From positions 95,788 through 159,787 of the forward strand of contig JAEYOE010000014.1 of assembly GCA_023412005.1 (NCBI GenBank): a DNA stretch of 64,000 bases, read 5' to 3'. Position 1 is the first letter of the stretch. Every line of letters starts with the position of its first letter. The notes under the pieces are model-generated. The model was not told the DNA's origin, searched no databases, and worked only from the letters and a program-made list of their open reading frames with translations. The stretch comes from Bacillota bacterium. GTDB lineage: Bacteria > Bacillota > Clostridia > Christensenellales > SZUA-584. Of the stretch, positions 34,165 through 42,385 are shown in pieces. A program made the translations under genes and the position numbers.

Positions 34165-34644
34165 TCAATATCCCATAGATTTCAACATGCGTGATAAGAC
34201 TGCCAGACGTTCGCCGATCAACTCATCGTTTTTTGCAAGCACATCAGAAAAAAGCCTGATATCCTCGTCTATCAATGGGTTATCTTTACATACCGAAACA
34301 GTCATTGCATCACCCTGCATTCCCACTCTGTCTATAACAGGCTGATCAGGGTCGTACAGTTTATCATAGCGATACGCTTCACGAAAATAGGCCACCGCAC
34401 GGCTGACGAGTATGGCCAGATCCAAAACCCTGTGCAGCGGCAGTTCTTCAGATTGGCGTGACCATTTTTCTCCGGTATAGCGCCAAACCTTCGCAGATAT
34501 ATCAACCCGACCGCGATCATTCCATTGGGCCAATCCCACAGACAGCCCTTGAGCGTCCGACTGATAAGCCATTCGGCCATCCACATTGGCATAGTCCTCA
34601 GAGACGATAACTGGTTTATGCTTTAAGCTTGTTGGAATTTTCAT
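34165..34644 (-). CDS. DUF6530-like protein
   Basis: 159 residues, soluble. The N-terminal IPTSLKHKPVIVSEDYANVDGR and central WNDRGRVDISAKVWRYTGEKWSRQSEELPLHRVLDLA are strongly patterned and match a conserved uncharacterised Firmicutes family (DUF6530, from memory). ATG 34644 is chosen because GAGG is six bases upstream; TTG 34650 is in frame. The next gene begins before or at its stop, so both form an operon. Function unknown. Confidence 0.7.
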   Translation of the reverse strand: MKIPTSLKHKPVIVSEDYANVDGRMAYQSDAQGLSVGLAQWNDRGRVDISAKVWRYTGEKWSRQSEELPLHRVLDLAILVSRAVAYFREAYRYDKLYDPDQPVIDRVGMQGDAMTVSVCKDNPLIDEDIRLFSDVLAKNDELIGERLAVLSRMLKSMGY

Positions 34645-34708
34645 ATTCAACCTCGTTAGTAATTTACTAAATAAGTAATACTACATTTTTTCTATGTTGT
34701 CAATGCTG

Positions 34709-34738
34709 TTGTTTCTTCTTTGTTAAATATGCTATGAT
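34709..34738 (+). promoter_or_regulatory. Candidate promoter of the DUF1538-PII operon
   Basis: TTGTTT (34709-34714), 18-base spacer, TATGAT (34733-34738), 34 bases before the DUF1538 gene. The -35 is imperfect. Confidence 0.45.
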
Positions 34739-34772
34739 TTAAATAATCATTCTTTAAAGGCAGGAATCAGAA

Positions 34773-36251
34773 TTGGGTGTTTTCACACAAAAAGTAAAAG
34801 AGGTCAGCTTCTCTGTCCTGCCGATCGTTGTAATCGTTCTCATTCTACACTTTTTTATTGCAGGTATAGACGCAATAAAACTTTACCGTTTTTTAGTGGG
34901 TGCTGTTTTTATTATTGTTGGATTATCTATATTTCTTGTTGGTGTCGATATTTGTATATCGCCCATCGGCAGTCTGCTTGGACACCTGTTCACGAAATCA
35001 AAAAGGATCTGGATAGTCGTAATTGGCGGAATAATACTAGGATTCCTGATATCTATTGCGGAACCTGATCTTCATATTTTGGCGGGCCAGGTGGAAACAG
35101 TAACATCCGGAATAATATCAAAAATGAGTATCATTGTCGTTGTTTCCATTGGCATATCCTTGCTTCTTACACTCGGTCTTATAAGGATTGTTTACAACGT
35201 GCCGCTTTACTGGATATTGGCCGGACTTTACTTGATAATCGGAGTGATGTCTCTTTTTACCACGCGCGGTTTTTTAGCGATATCCTTTGACGCCTCGGGC
35301 GCCACTACCGGAGCGCTTACAGTGCCGTTTATACTGGCGCTATCTCTCAGCATTTCCGCAATGAAGAAGGACAGTAAAGGTTCAGAGAAGGACAGCTTCG
35401 GACTCGTAGCAATTGCATCTACAGGTGCCATCATAGCCGTCATGCTGATGAGTTTCTTTTCCGGGTCGGGAGAGCTGAACAGTGATATTTCAGAAGTTAC
35501 CTCTGCCAACACACACTTGCTTGAACCGTTTTTGCTTAAGCTCCCCCATCTTGCTTACGAAAGCGCTCTGGCGCTCAGTCCTCTGCTGGTTTTATTCCTT
35601 ATATTTCAAAAGATATCTTTCAAGCTGCGTGTGAGAGCATTCGCAAGAATATTGAAAGGCTTTGTTTATTCCTTTGTGGGTCTGACGATATTTATGTTGG
35701 GCGTAAGCGCGGGCTTTATGGACGTCGGCGTAACAATGGGCTATGCGATCGCCTCCAAAGGTTCTGAACTTCTGGTGATTTTTATTGCGTTTGTATTTGG
35801 AACCGTTACAATATTGGCAGAACCAGCGGTCCATATTCTGACGCATCAGATCGAAGAAGTCACCAGCGGCTCGGTTAAAAGGGTATTCGTGCTAATTGCG
35901 CTGGCTGCTGGAGTTGGTCTTGCTCTTGCTTTGACATCAATAAGGATATTGGTTCCTTCTATTCAGCTTTGGCATTATCTGTTGCCGGGATATGCAATTG
36001 CTGTTGGATTAATGTTTATCGGTCCGAAACTATTTGTCGGTATCGCATTTGATTCAGGTGGAGTGGCGTCAGGACCGATGACAGCGACATTCATACTTGC
36101 ATTTACGCAGGGCGCGGCAAGCGCGACTGTTGGTGCTGACGTTTTGATTGACGGTTTTGGGACGATAGCGCTGGTGGCTCTGATACCTTTGATAACACTC
36201 CAGATTCTCGGACTGATCTACCGGCGCAAAACGATCAAAGGAGATCGATAA
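34773..36251 (+). CDS. DUF1538 membrane transporter-like protein (two repeats)
   Basis: Integral-membrane protein of 492 residues with about twelve hydrophobic segments. Two homologous halves are plain. Each has a G-x-x-x-F-x-x-G-V pattern near its first helices (LSIFLVGVDI; LTIFMLGVSAGFMDVG), an 'AEP-x-[LV]-HIL' motif (SIAEPDLHILAGQVE; ILAEPAVHILTHQIE) followed by VTSG, and a Gly/Ala-rich 'FDASGATTGALTVPF' / 'FDSGGVASGPMTATF' segment. The repeat and acid-plus-His motif suggest ion-coupled transport; the substrate is unknown. TTG 34773 is the start, with AGGA upstream. One base separates it from the PII gene. Confidence 0.88.
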   Translation: MGVFTQKVKEVSFSVLPIVVIVLILHFFIAGIDAIKLYRFLVGAVFIIVGLSIFLVGVDICISPIGSLLGHLFTKSKRIWIVVIGGIILGFLISIAEPDLHILAGQVETVTSGIISKMSIIVVVSIGISLLLTLGLIRIVYNVPLYWILAGLYLIIGVMSLFTTRGFLAISFDASGATTGALTVPFILALSLSISAMKKDSKGSEKDSFGLVAIASTGAIIAVMLMSFFSGSGELNSDISEVTSANTHLLEPFLLKLPHLAYESALALSPLLVLFLIFQKISFKLRVRAFARILKGFVYSFVGLTIFMLGVSAGFMDVGVTMGYAIASKGSELLVIFIAFVFGTVTILAEPAVHILTHQIEEVTSGSVKRVFVLIALAAGVGLALALTSIRILVPSIQLWHYLLPGYAIAVGLMFIGPKLFVGIAFDSGGVASGPMTATFILAFTQGAASATVGADVLIDGFGTIALVALIPLITLQILGLIYRRKTIKGDR

Positions 36252-36252
36252 T

Positions 36253-36900
36253 ATGAATGCTATAGGATTCTCATTGCTGGTTGTAATTACTGACTGTGGG
36301 AACGGGAGCCGCGTACTCAATATTGCAAAAAAGCACGGTGTAAAAGGCGGTACGCTGACTTTGGGAAAAGGAACCATCAGGAACCGTCTGCTGAATTTTT
36401 TAGAGCTGTCTGATATTCGAAAAGAAATTGTGGTTATGGTCGCGGGAAAACTTACAGCAGAACATGCTCTTGTTGGGCTTGATAGAGAACTGCGTTTTGA
36501 AAAAAAGGGACATGGCATTGGTTTTCTCATACCCTTGGATAATGTTTTTGGAATCAACAGCTTTTCAGGCGAGACTTTTGGACAGGAAGAAGGGATAAAT
36601 ATGTATAAAGCTATTTTCACTATTGTGGAGCGTGGACTGGCAGAATCCGTAGTAGAGGCGGCAACTGAAGCGGGCGCTCGCGGGGGTACCATTATCAATG
36701 CCCGCGGTTCTGGTATTCATGAGACCAGCAAGCTGTTTGCCATGGAGATAGAACCGGAGAAGGAAATCGTGCTGATTATTGCTGAGGTTTCAAAAACAGA
36801 CATCATAACGAATGCGATACGGGAGAAGCTGATGATTGATGAGCCAGGCCGCGGAATTATCTTTACCACAGACATCTCTCGGGCAATCGGAATCTATTAA
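36253..36900 (+). CDS. Tandem PII-like signalling protein
   Basis: 215 residues formed of two PII-fold units. The second (about residues 118-215) carries the clearest signature: YKAIFTIVERGLAESVVEAATEAGARGGTIINARGSG, then EIEPEKEIVLIIAEVSKTDIITNAIREKL and PGRGIIFTTDI, as in P-II proteins. The first unit (LLVVITDCGNGSRVLNIAKKHGVKGGTLTLGKG) is a diverged copy. PII proteins report nitrogen/energy state by binding ATP/ADP and 2-oxoglutarate and often control the transporter encoded next to them. Co-transcription with the DUF1538 gene suggests that role here. The 3' end overlaps the convergent MFS gene by four bases. Confidence 0.88.
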   Translation: MNAIGFSLLVVITDCGNGSRVLNIAKKHGVKGGTLTLGKGTIRNRLLNFLELSDIRKEIVVMVAGKLTAEHALVGLDRELRFEKKGHGIGFLIPLDNVFGINSFSGETFGQEEGINMYKAIFTIVERGLAESVVEAATEAGARGGTIINARGSGIHETSKLFAMEIEPEKEIVLIIAEVSKTDIITNAIREKLMIDEPGRGIIFTTDISRAIGIY

Positions 36901-38135
36901 ACCTGCGGGGGCGCTGTCTTTTCAACAGGTTTTCCGGCCTGCAGCAAAGCTTTGCTGCCCAGCATGAATACATTCTGTACAAGCACCAATGCACCTGTGC
37001 CAAGTAGCAGCCATTCAATACGCACATAATCAGATACAGGCCCGAAAGCCAGCATACCAAGCGGCATCATGGCGCTTGATATCATTCCGTAAACACCGAA
37101 AACGCGCCCCATATAATCCTCCTCCACCTTTTCCTGCAAAAGTACAGTAGCAGGTGTGCTGAAAACGGGTATGGCCAGACCTGTCAGCACCATAAAAAGC
37201 AGATAGAGCCAGAACACCGGCACTGCACCCAGCGCAATAGTAAAGATACCAATGGCAAAGCCTGCCATTGCCATGGAGTGTATTTTGTTTTTGAACCCTC
37301 CCCAGGAGGCCATGAGAAAACCACCCAGCATCATACCAACCGAAAAAGTAATTTCGATAGCTGTCAGCCGCCATACGTCATTGCCGAAGCTGCGCACCAC
37401 CTGAAGCGGCGTGAGAAAAGCAGCCGGTGTAACAAGAAAGAAAAAAACCGCTCCGTAGATAAAGAACTGTTTAATAAACATATGCTTGCTGATATATCGA
37501 AGGCCCATACGAAAATCTTCGAAATAACTTACCTGTTGATTTTGAGTTGCTTTTGCATGGGATTCTACTTTCACTGTGAAGAGCATGGCAAATACGGCAA
37601 TGCAAGCTGTAACAACATCAATGAAGAATACTATTTCTATGGATGCGAAGGAAAGCAAAACACCACTGACCATAGGCGATAGCAGTGTAATGGCCGACTG
37701 AATACTTCCGTTGATTCCGTTAACACGTGTCAGCTTGTCCTCTGGAACCAGCTGCGGCAGCAGGGCACCCACGGCTGGCACTTGAACGCTTGTCCCAAGC
37801 GCACGCACAGCAGAAACCACAAAAAGCAGCCATATTTCGTTGTAGCCCAACAGAAAAATCACGGCGAGTATCAGCGTTGAAAACGCGATCCCCGCGTCGG
37901 AAAGAATGATAAGAAGTTTCCTGTTATACCTGTCAGCCCAGACCCCAGCAAACGGCGACAGGAAAAAGGTAGGCAAAAAACCGCAGATGATGGATATCAT
38001 CATCATAACACCGGAGCCGGTTCTCAGTGTGATATGCCACATGATGGCATATTGAACCAAGGATGATCCGAATAATGATATCGCCTGACAGAATAAAAAT
38101 CGTGCCGTGTTATTTTTCCAGTCCGGTTTCATCAT
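36897..38135 (-). CDS. MFS transporter (drug/macrolide exporter type, DHA3-like)
   Basis: 412 residues, about twelve membrane helices. The loop after helix 2 has GVWADRYNRKLLIILSD, the family signature between helices 2 and 3. A QVPAVGALLPQLVPEDKLTRVNGI block and ATVLLQEKVEEDYMGRVFG are characteristic of MefA/enterobactin-exporter-like members. Substrate unknown. Single gene, convergent with the PII gene, no clear terminator between them. Confidence 0.9.
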   Translation of the reverse strand: MMKPDWKNNTARFLFCQAISLFGSSLVQYAIMWHITLRTGSGVMMMISIICGFLPTFFLSPFAGVWADRYNRKLLIILSDAGIAFSTLILAVIFLLGYNEIWLLFVVSAVRALGTSVQVPAVGALLPQLVPEDKLTRVNGINGSIQSAITLLSPMVSGVLLSFASIEIVFFIDVVTACIAVFAMLFTVKVESHAKATQNQQVSYFEDFRMGLRYISKHMFIKQFFIYGAVFFFLVTPAAFLTPLQVVRSFGNDVWRLTAIEITFSVGMMLGGFLMASWGGFKNKIHSMAMAGFAIGIFTIALGAVPVFWLYLLFMVLTGLAIPVFSTPATVLLQEKVEEDYMGRVFGVYGMISSAMMPLGMLAFGPVSDYVRIEWLLLGTGALVLVQNVFMLGSKALLQAGKPVEKTAPPQV

Positions 38136-38236
38136 TCACCTCTCATACTTAGCCATACCATGCATTGAGAATTTAGCATTAACAATCAGCTTGAGTCAAG
38201 CTAAAATATTAAGGGAGATGAGTTTGGAGTAGACAG

Positions 38237-38878
38237 CTAGCCCGAGAAACGCAGCAACAATTTAGCGTTATCGATACAATATTGCATGTCCTTAATCCCA
38301 AGGCGGCCATTGTAGAATTGGCGTTTGCTGTTTTCCTGGGATATCCGTTCCAGCATGTCCTCAGCTTCACCATCGGCAATATCTTTAACGCTTTGATAAC
38401 CTGCAGCGAAGAAAGCCTTTGCGGCCGCAGTTCCGATGCCATTGACCCTGATGAGGTCACACAATGATGAAAGCATGCTTTGAGTATAGTCATCCAATTT
38501 AATATTGCCAGCTCGCTCATAATAATCCCGGGATGTACGTATACCTTGAGCAGTAAGGATTTCAATCACAGAACCATCCATGATGCCGAAATCACTAAGC
38601 AAAACAGGAGACTGCTCCAGCGCGTGGAGTTCCCGCTTTAGAACGGTTAGATATTCCATAGGAATTCCCGAATGTTCCGCAAGTGAGGAAACCTTTTTAG
38701 AGTTGTTCAAGGTTGATTTCAATGTCTGAAGATCATCGATACCCTGGCTTTGAATTTTTAAAAAAACGTCATCTATGTTATCAACGATAAATCTCCGCGA
38801 TGGAAGCAATTCCTTACCCAAGATAATTGATTTGAAATCGGAAACTGATAAGCTCGATAATTGAATTGAGTAATTCAT
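38237..38878 (-). CDS. Helix-hairpin-helix protein (DUF4332-like)
   Basis: 213 residues, soluble. Contains repeated helix-hairpin-helix-like segments (IEILTAQGIRTSRDYYERAGN; LCDLIRVNGIGTAAAKAFFAAGYQSVKDIA), including the GIG turn of a DNA-binding type HhH. The layout recalls DUF4332. ATG 38878 was chosen for its N-terminus (MNYSIQLSSL); the ribosome site is weak (AAGGT at a distance). Possible nucleic-acid binding is inference. Confidence 0.6.
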   Translation of the reverse strand: MNYSIQLSSLSVSDFKSIILGKELLPSRRFIVDNIDDVFLKIQSQGIDDLQTLKSTLNNSKKVSSLAEHSGIPMEYLTVLKRELHALEQSPVLLSDFGIMDGSVIEILTAQGIRTSRDYYERAGNIKLDDYTQSMLSSLCDLIRVNGIGTAAAKAFFAAGYQSVKDIADGEAEDMLERISQENSKRQFYNGRLGIKDMQYCIDNAKLLLRFSG

Positions 38879-38923
38879 TAAAATAACCGGACCTTTCGCA
38901 AAATACAGCTCGCAGTACAAAGG

Positions 38924-38966
38924 AAATAAAACAAAAGGCACATCCATGTTGAGTGGAATGTGCCAA
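38924..38966 (-). terminator. Terminator of mscL
   Basis: GGCACAT (38937-38943) pairs with ATGTGCC (38958-38964). On the - strand the stem is followed by a long T-rich run (complement of 38924-38936). Confidence 0.8.
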
Positions 38967-38971
38967 AGATT

Positions 38972-39355
38972 TTACTTGTTTTTAAGTATATCCCTGATTT
39001 CTGTGAGCAGCAATTCCTCTTTTGAAGGAGCAGGCGGCTCTGGTGCTTTTGCGGGCTCTTCCTCCTTCTTCTTACGTAATTTGTTGATGAGCTTTATTAT
39101 AAGGAAGATACAAAGGGCAATGATAAAGAAATCAACAACGCTTTGAATGAACAAACCGTAAGCAATTGATGCTTCCCCCACCGTTACTTTGAGTTCAGTA
39201 AATTTCAAACCTCCAAGAATTATACCGACCAGCGGCATAATAATGTCATTCACCAGCGATGATACTATTTTTCCAAAAGCACCGCCAATGATGACACCGA
39301 CAGCAAGATCGATTACATTGCCCTTGGAGACAAACGCTTTAAATTCTTTTATCAT
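38972..39355 (-). CDS. mscL: Large-conductance mechanosensitive channel MscL
   Basis: Emergency osmotic release valve of the cytoplasmic membrane, 127 residues. The N-terminal MIKEFKAFVSKGNVIDLAVGVIIGGAFGKIVSSLV is diagnostic: amphipathic helix, then the pore-lining helix. The second helix is VVDFFIIALCIFLIIKLI. A charged cytoplasmic tail with PAKAPEPPAP follows. Start ATG 39355 has AAGGAG upstream. Monocistronic with its own terminator. Confidence 0.97.
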   Translation of the reverse strand: MIKEFKAFVSKGNVIDLAVGVIIGGAFGKIVSSLVNDIIMPLVGIILGGLKFTELKVTVGEASIAYGLFIQSVVDFFIIALCIFLIIKLINKLRKKKEEEPAKAPEPPAPSKEELLLTEIRDILKNK

Positions 39356-39536
39356 TTGGATGTACTCCTTATGAAAAATTTGGGATACTATTTTTATTGC
39401 GAATAATAATTATGCTTATAATATCATATTACCACATATGTACAATACATAGATTAACAGTTTCTTTAATTAATGATCATGAAAAACATATCAAAAGAAG
39501 GACAATACAGATTCAAGATTGAAAATGAAAGTGTGT

Positions 39537-40661
39537 TCAACTATTATTCGAATGATCAAAATACTCAATGAAGCCTGCGCAAAGCCCATCGGCAATTTGG
39601 CTTTGATACCTCTCAGAAACGAGCAGATAATCCTCAGTCTTATTGGTCATATGACCCATTTCAATATTGCAGACGGGAACGGACGACCAGCCAAATCCGG
39701 TTTGATCAGTTCGTATCTTGATGCCAAGATTCATTGCCCCTGTGGAACTTACAGCGCTTGTCAGCAGCTTATCAGCCAAAACGACGCTTTGTTTCTGAAT
39801 ACCGTCTGAGGGGCTATTCATGCAACCTTTGTCGGCAACAAGTATAAACATCCCGCTTATATTCGGATCGTCTTCGCCGTTCGCGTGGATTCTGAGCCAG
39901 CAGTCCACGCCGGCGTCATTCATCAGCATTGCTCTTTCGGCATTAGAAATGTCAACGCCATGTGTTTGGCGCGTCATTATTACATCAGCCCCCAGCGCTT
40001 CCAGCTTTCTTTTCAATTTGAGCCCTACCTGCAAATTGATCACATATTCGGGTACCCCGGTATACCGCCCCACAGTACCGACTGACACCATTTTTTTAAG
40101 TTCCTGACTGCCCGGCATCACAGGCTCCAACCTGTCGTTATCATGACGCTGGTGACCCGGATCAATGCCGATAGTATGTCCTTGAAGCGGTTTGTCCGTC
40201 TGACTGCACGCTGTCAACGCATCGTTATATCGTTCAAGAAGGGCTGCCGCTGTCTTTTCTCCTGCAATGCCATCAGGAGAAAGTCCGGCATAGAGCTGAA
40301 AATTCCTTATCGCTTTTGTTAACTGTACCCCGTATACCCCATCGGGCTCTCCCGGGTCAAGCCCCAGTTCAATCAGCATATTCTGAAGCAACAGAACTTC
40401 ATCTCCGCGATCTCCATTTTTATATGAACCATGCTGCAGCAGCTTTTCGCTCAATGCTGCAGCTGGTATTGAAGTTGCAATACTCTGGGACGGCACAGAT
40501 AGTGGTAATGAACGTGATGCTGTGCTCTCCGGTGCGGGTGACGGGCTGTCTGCAGGTAATCCTCGCGTGCTGTATTCAGTACTGCACCCAAATGCAAACA
40601 GTGCCAACAAGACACTTAACACCAAAAAGGCTAGCTGGATGCTCTTATTCAAGCTTTTCAT
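39537..40661 (-). CDS. Lipoprotein N-acetylmuramoyl-L-alanine amidase with peptidoglycan-binding domain
   Basis: Zn amidase (Amidase_3) that cuts the MurNAc-L-Ala bond, 374 residues. A signal peptide ends in LFAFGC, a plausible lipobox. A Ser/Pro/Ala-rich linker leads to a PG_binding_1 repeat (EVLLLQNMLIELGLDPGEPDGVYG). The catalytic domain begins GHTIGIDPGHQRH, with the Zn ligands in DPGH, the acidic VINLQVGLKLKRKLEALGADVIMTR segment, LRIHANG and CNIEMGHMTN. Located downstream of the small ACT-like gene and another amidase on the same strand. Confidence 0.92.
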   Translation of the reverse strand: MKSLNKSIQLAFLVLSVLLALFAFGCSTEYSTRGLPADSPSPAPESTASRSLPLSVPSQSIATSIPAAALSEKLLQHGSYKNGDRGDEVLLLQNMLIELGLDPGEPDGVYGVQLTKAIRNFQLYAGLSPDGIAGEKTAAALLERYNDALTACSQTDKPLQGHTIGIDPGHQRHDNDRLEPVMPGSQELKKMVSVGTVGRYTGVPEYVINLQVGLKLKRKLEALGADVIMTRQTHGVDISNAERAMLMNDAGVDCWLRIHANGEDDPNISGMFILVADKGCMNSPSDGIQKQSVVLADKLLTSAVSSTGAMNLGIKIRTDQTGFGWSSVPVCNIEMGHMTNKTEDYLLVSERYQSQIADGLCAGFIEYFDHSNNS

Positions 40662-40697
40662 GCATTATTTCTACCGAGGCGCCATCAGTTTCCAATG

Positions 40698-40946
40698 TTA
40701 ATCCAGCACCACCATTTTGGCCGCGACTCTTTCCATTGAATTTAATGCGTGTTCCAGTTCAAACATTTCTTTGGTTTCACCGCAAAGCTGGAGAATGAGT
40801 ATGCCTTCATCAGAACATACTTCATGCGTTTCATGCAGCCCCAGTCTGACTTTAATAGAGCAGCCGAAACGCGATAGAACCTCCTGTACCTTGGGAGAAT
40901 CCTCTCTTCGGGCTTCGATCTTGACGACCATAATATTGCATTCCAT
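40698..40946 (-). CDS. Small ACT/NikR-C-like protein
   Basis: 82 residues. The alternating pattern MVVKIEARREDSPKVQEVLSRFGCSIKVRLGLHE... GILILQLCG... LEHALNSMERVAAKMVVL fits the beta-alpha-beta ferredoxin-like fold of ACT/NikR C-terminal domains, similar to small regulators annotated near iron-only hydrogenase genes. No hydrogenase gene lies nearby. ATG 40946 has AAAGGAG upstream. Role unknown; likely ligand-binding dimer. Confidence 0.6.
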   Translation of the reverse strand: MECNIMVVKIEARREDSPKVQEVLSRFGCSIKVRLGLHETHEVCSDEGILILQLCGETKEMFELEHALNSMERVAAKMVVLD

Positions 40947-41024
40947 AAAATACTCCTTTAGTTTAATGACTTAGTCATTATTATGTCTCTAATCGAACTG
41001 TTCAAACAGGAGAAATCTCACCAT

Positions 41025-41816
41025 TTATTCTTTGATAGTCTGGAAATACTGGTTTATGCCGCTGCATATTGCGTCGGCGACCTTCTTTTGATAATCATCC
41101 TGCAAAAGAAGCTGCTCTTCTTCTTCATTGCTCAGATATCCGCATTCAACTATCACGCAGGGCTGCAATCCGCTGCGCAGTATGTATAAGTCACCTGATC
41201 GAGCACTGTTTTGCTGTTTGGGTTTTAAAATATCCAACAAATTTTGCTGAATACATTTTGCAAGCTTTTCGCCCTTGGAAGAGCCCTGCATAAATATCAC
41301 AAGCGGACCGGAAACGCTGCTCTCAGAAAACGCATTCATATGAATACTCACAACAATATCCGACCCGCTGTCGGTTATGATTTGGCGACGCTTTGCCATA
41401 TCCGCATCTTTTGTATCGGCAATGGCGTTTTCATCGGTACGCGTCATAATGACTTTTGCCCCGTATGATTCGAGTAAGTCTTTTAAATGGTTGGCCACAA
41501 GCAAATTGATTCCGTCTTCTTCTGTGCCGGTAACGCCCAATGTGCCGGGATCAAAGCCGCCATGGCCTGCGTCTAAGACAATGAGCTTATCAGAAATCGC
41601 GTTGTCAGCGGCTGTTGCTGTTGAAGAAGGCATAGATTCAACAACAGCATTTACGGGTTGTCCCGACAGAAAATGGACTGCAATGGCCACTGAGGCAGCC
41701 GCAAAACAAATTAGAGCGATCACGATGAATAGTTTGTTACTTCTGTTCTGATGTTTGTGAGCAGAATCCGGTGTACTCACTTCGATGCTTTTGCTGGGGG
41801 GCTCATTTAGGTTCAT
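41025..41816 (-). CDS. Membrane-anchored N-acetylmuramoyl-L-alanine amidase
   Basis: 263 residues. A short cytoplasmic tail and one membrane helix (KLFIVIALICFAAASVAIAVHFL) are followed by an Amidase_3 domain. Zn/catalytic motifs are VLDAGHGGFDPG, the acidic NLLVANHLKDLLESYGAKVIMTRTDE segment, VSIHMNAF and VIVECGYLSN. It has no added cell-wall-binding domain, unlike the paralogue at 39.5 kb. Start ATG 41816 with GAGGTG upstream. Confidence 0.94.
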   Translation of the reverse strand: MNLNEPPSKSIEVSTPDSAHKHQNRSNKLFIVIALICFAAASVAIAVHFLSGQPVNAVVESMPSSTATAADNAISDKLIVLDAGHGGFDPGTLGVTGTEEDGINLLVANHLKDLLESYGAKVIMTRTDENAIADTKDADMAKRRQIITDSGSDIVVSIHMNAFSESSVSGPLVIFMQGSSKGEKLAKCIQQNLLDILKPKQQNSARSGDLYILRSGLQPCVIVECGYLSNEEEEQLLLQDDYQKKVADAICSGINQYFQTIKE

Positions 41817-42099
41817 GCTTCACCTCGGACAGAATTTTTATATCTGATAGCGAACAGCTTGTACATATAAATAATACCATAAACTCTCGCAGGTGGAAAC
41901 ATGAATATTAAACTACTGTGTCGGAAAAGAAATGATTTTGTAACATTACTAGAATATTTTCCTACACCGCTTGTTTGCTGTGCGTTCACATCAGCTTAAG
42001 CTGATGCTTGAGGTGAGTAATTAATATTTTAGACACGGTGGTACACGTAGGCGAAAGATAGCCAGTGAATAGAAAAAAGCCCTGTGAAAGGGCTTCTTG
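41817..42099. other. Intergenic region with an 18-base palindrome
   Basis: No gene seen. It contains the perfect palindrome CATCAGCTTAAGCTGATG (41989-42006) and a TAATATTTTAGACAC string (42023-42037) that recurs before the second BlaI gene. A GTGTCGGAAAA...TTTTCCTACAC imperfect inverted repeat spans about 41925-41976. These could be remnants of an insertion element. The terminator of tRNA-Arg occupies the right end. Confidence 0.5.
42072..42098 (-). terminator. Terminator of tRNA-Arg
   Basis: - strand hairpin AAGCCCT/AGGGCTT with a short loop followed by a T-run, immediately after the tRNA-Arg CCA end. Confidence 0.8.
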
Positions 42100-42176
42100 T
42101 GGCGTACCCGGGAGGATTCGAACCTCTGGCCTTTGGAGTCGGAGTCCAACGCTCTATCCAGCTGAGCTACGAGCAC
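42100..42176 (-). tRNA. tRNA-Arg (CCG)
   Basis: GTGCTCG acceptor paired with CGGGTAC (two G-T pairs), encoded CCA. The anticodon loop CTCCGAC between TTGGA and TCCAA gives anticodon CCG. Confidence 0.95.
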
Positions 42177-42314
42177 ATATCTTGTTTTTTGTTGCTCACC
42201 GATTATAGCACAGCCTTAACGCAATTGCCAAGGATAAAAAACACAAATCATAAAATCATCCTGACTACGATTTCTTTCATTGCAAAGATCACACGTAATT
42301 TTTTTTAATTTCTA

Positions 42315-42367
42315 TTGACTTAATCTTATGGCGGTGATATATTGTGCATGTTCAATATGCACAATAT
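42315..42367 (+). promoter_or_regulatory. Promoter and palindromic operator of the GntR-ABC operon
   Basis: TTGACT (42315-42320), 17-base spacer, TATATT (42338-42343). An eleven-base perfect inverted repeat, ATATTGTGCAT (42339-42349) and ATGCACAATAT (42357-42367), overlaps the -10 and the start point. This is the expected position of an autoregulatory operator for the YtrA-type GntR protein encoded third in the operon. Confidence 0.82.
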
Positions 42368-42385
42368 TTTAAGGAGGTAACGATC

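Noticed and set aside
40698..40946. Small ACT-like gene as a hydrogenase regulator
   Set aside because: No hydrogenase or hydrogenase-maturation gene in the window; kept as ACT-like only.
42084..42308. 74-codon frame over tRNA-Arg
   Set aside because: Antisense artefact of the tRNA gene.
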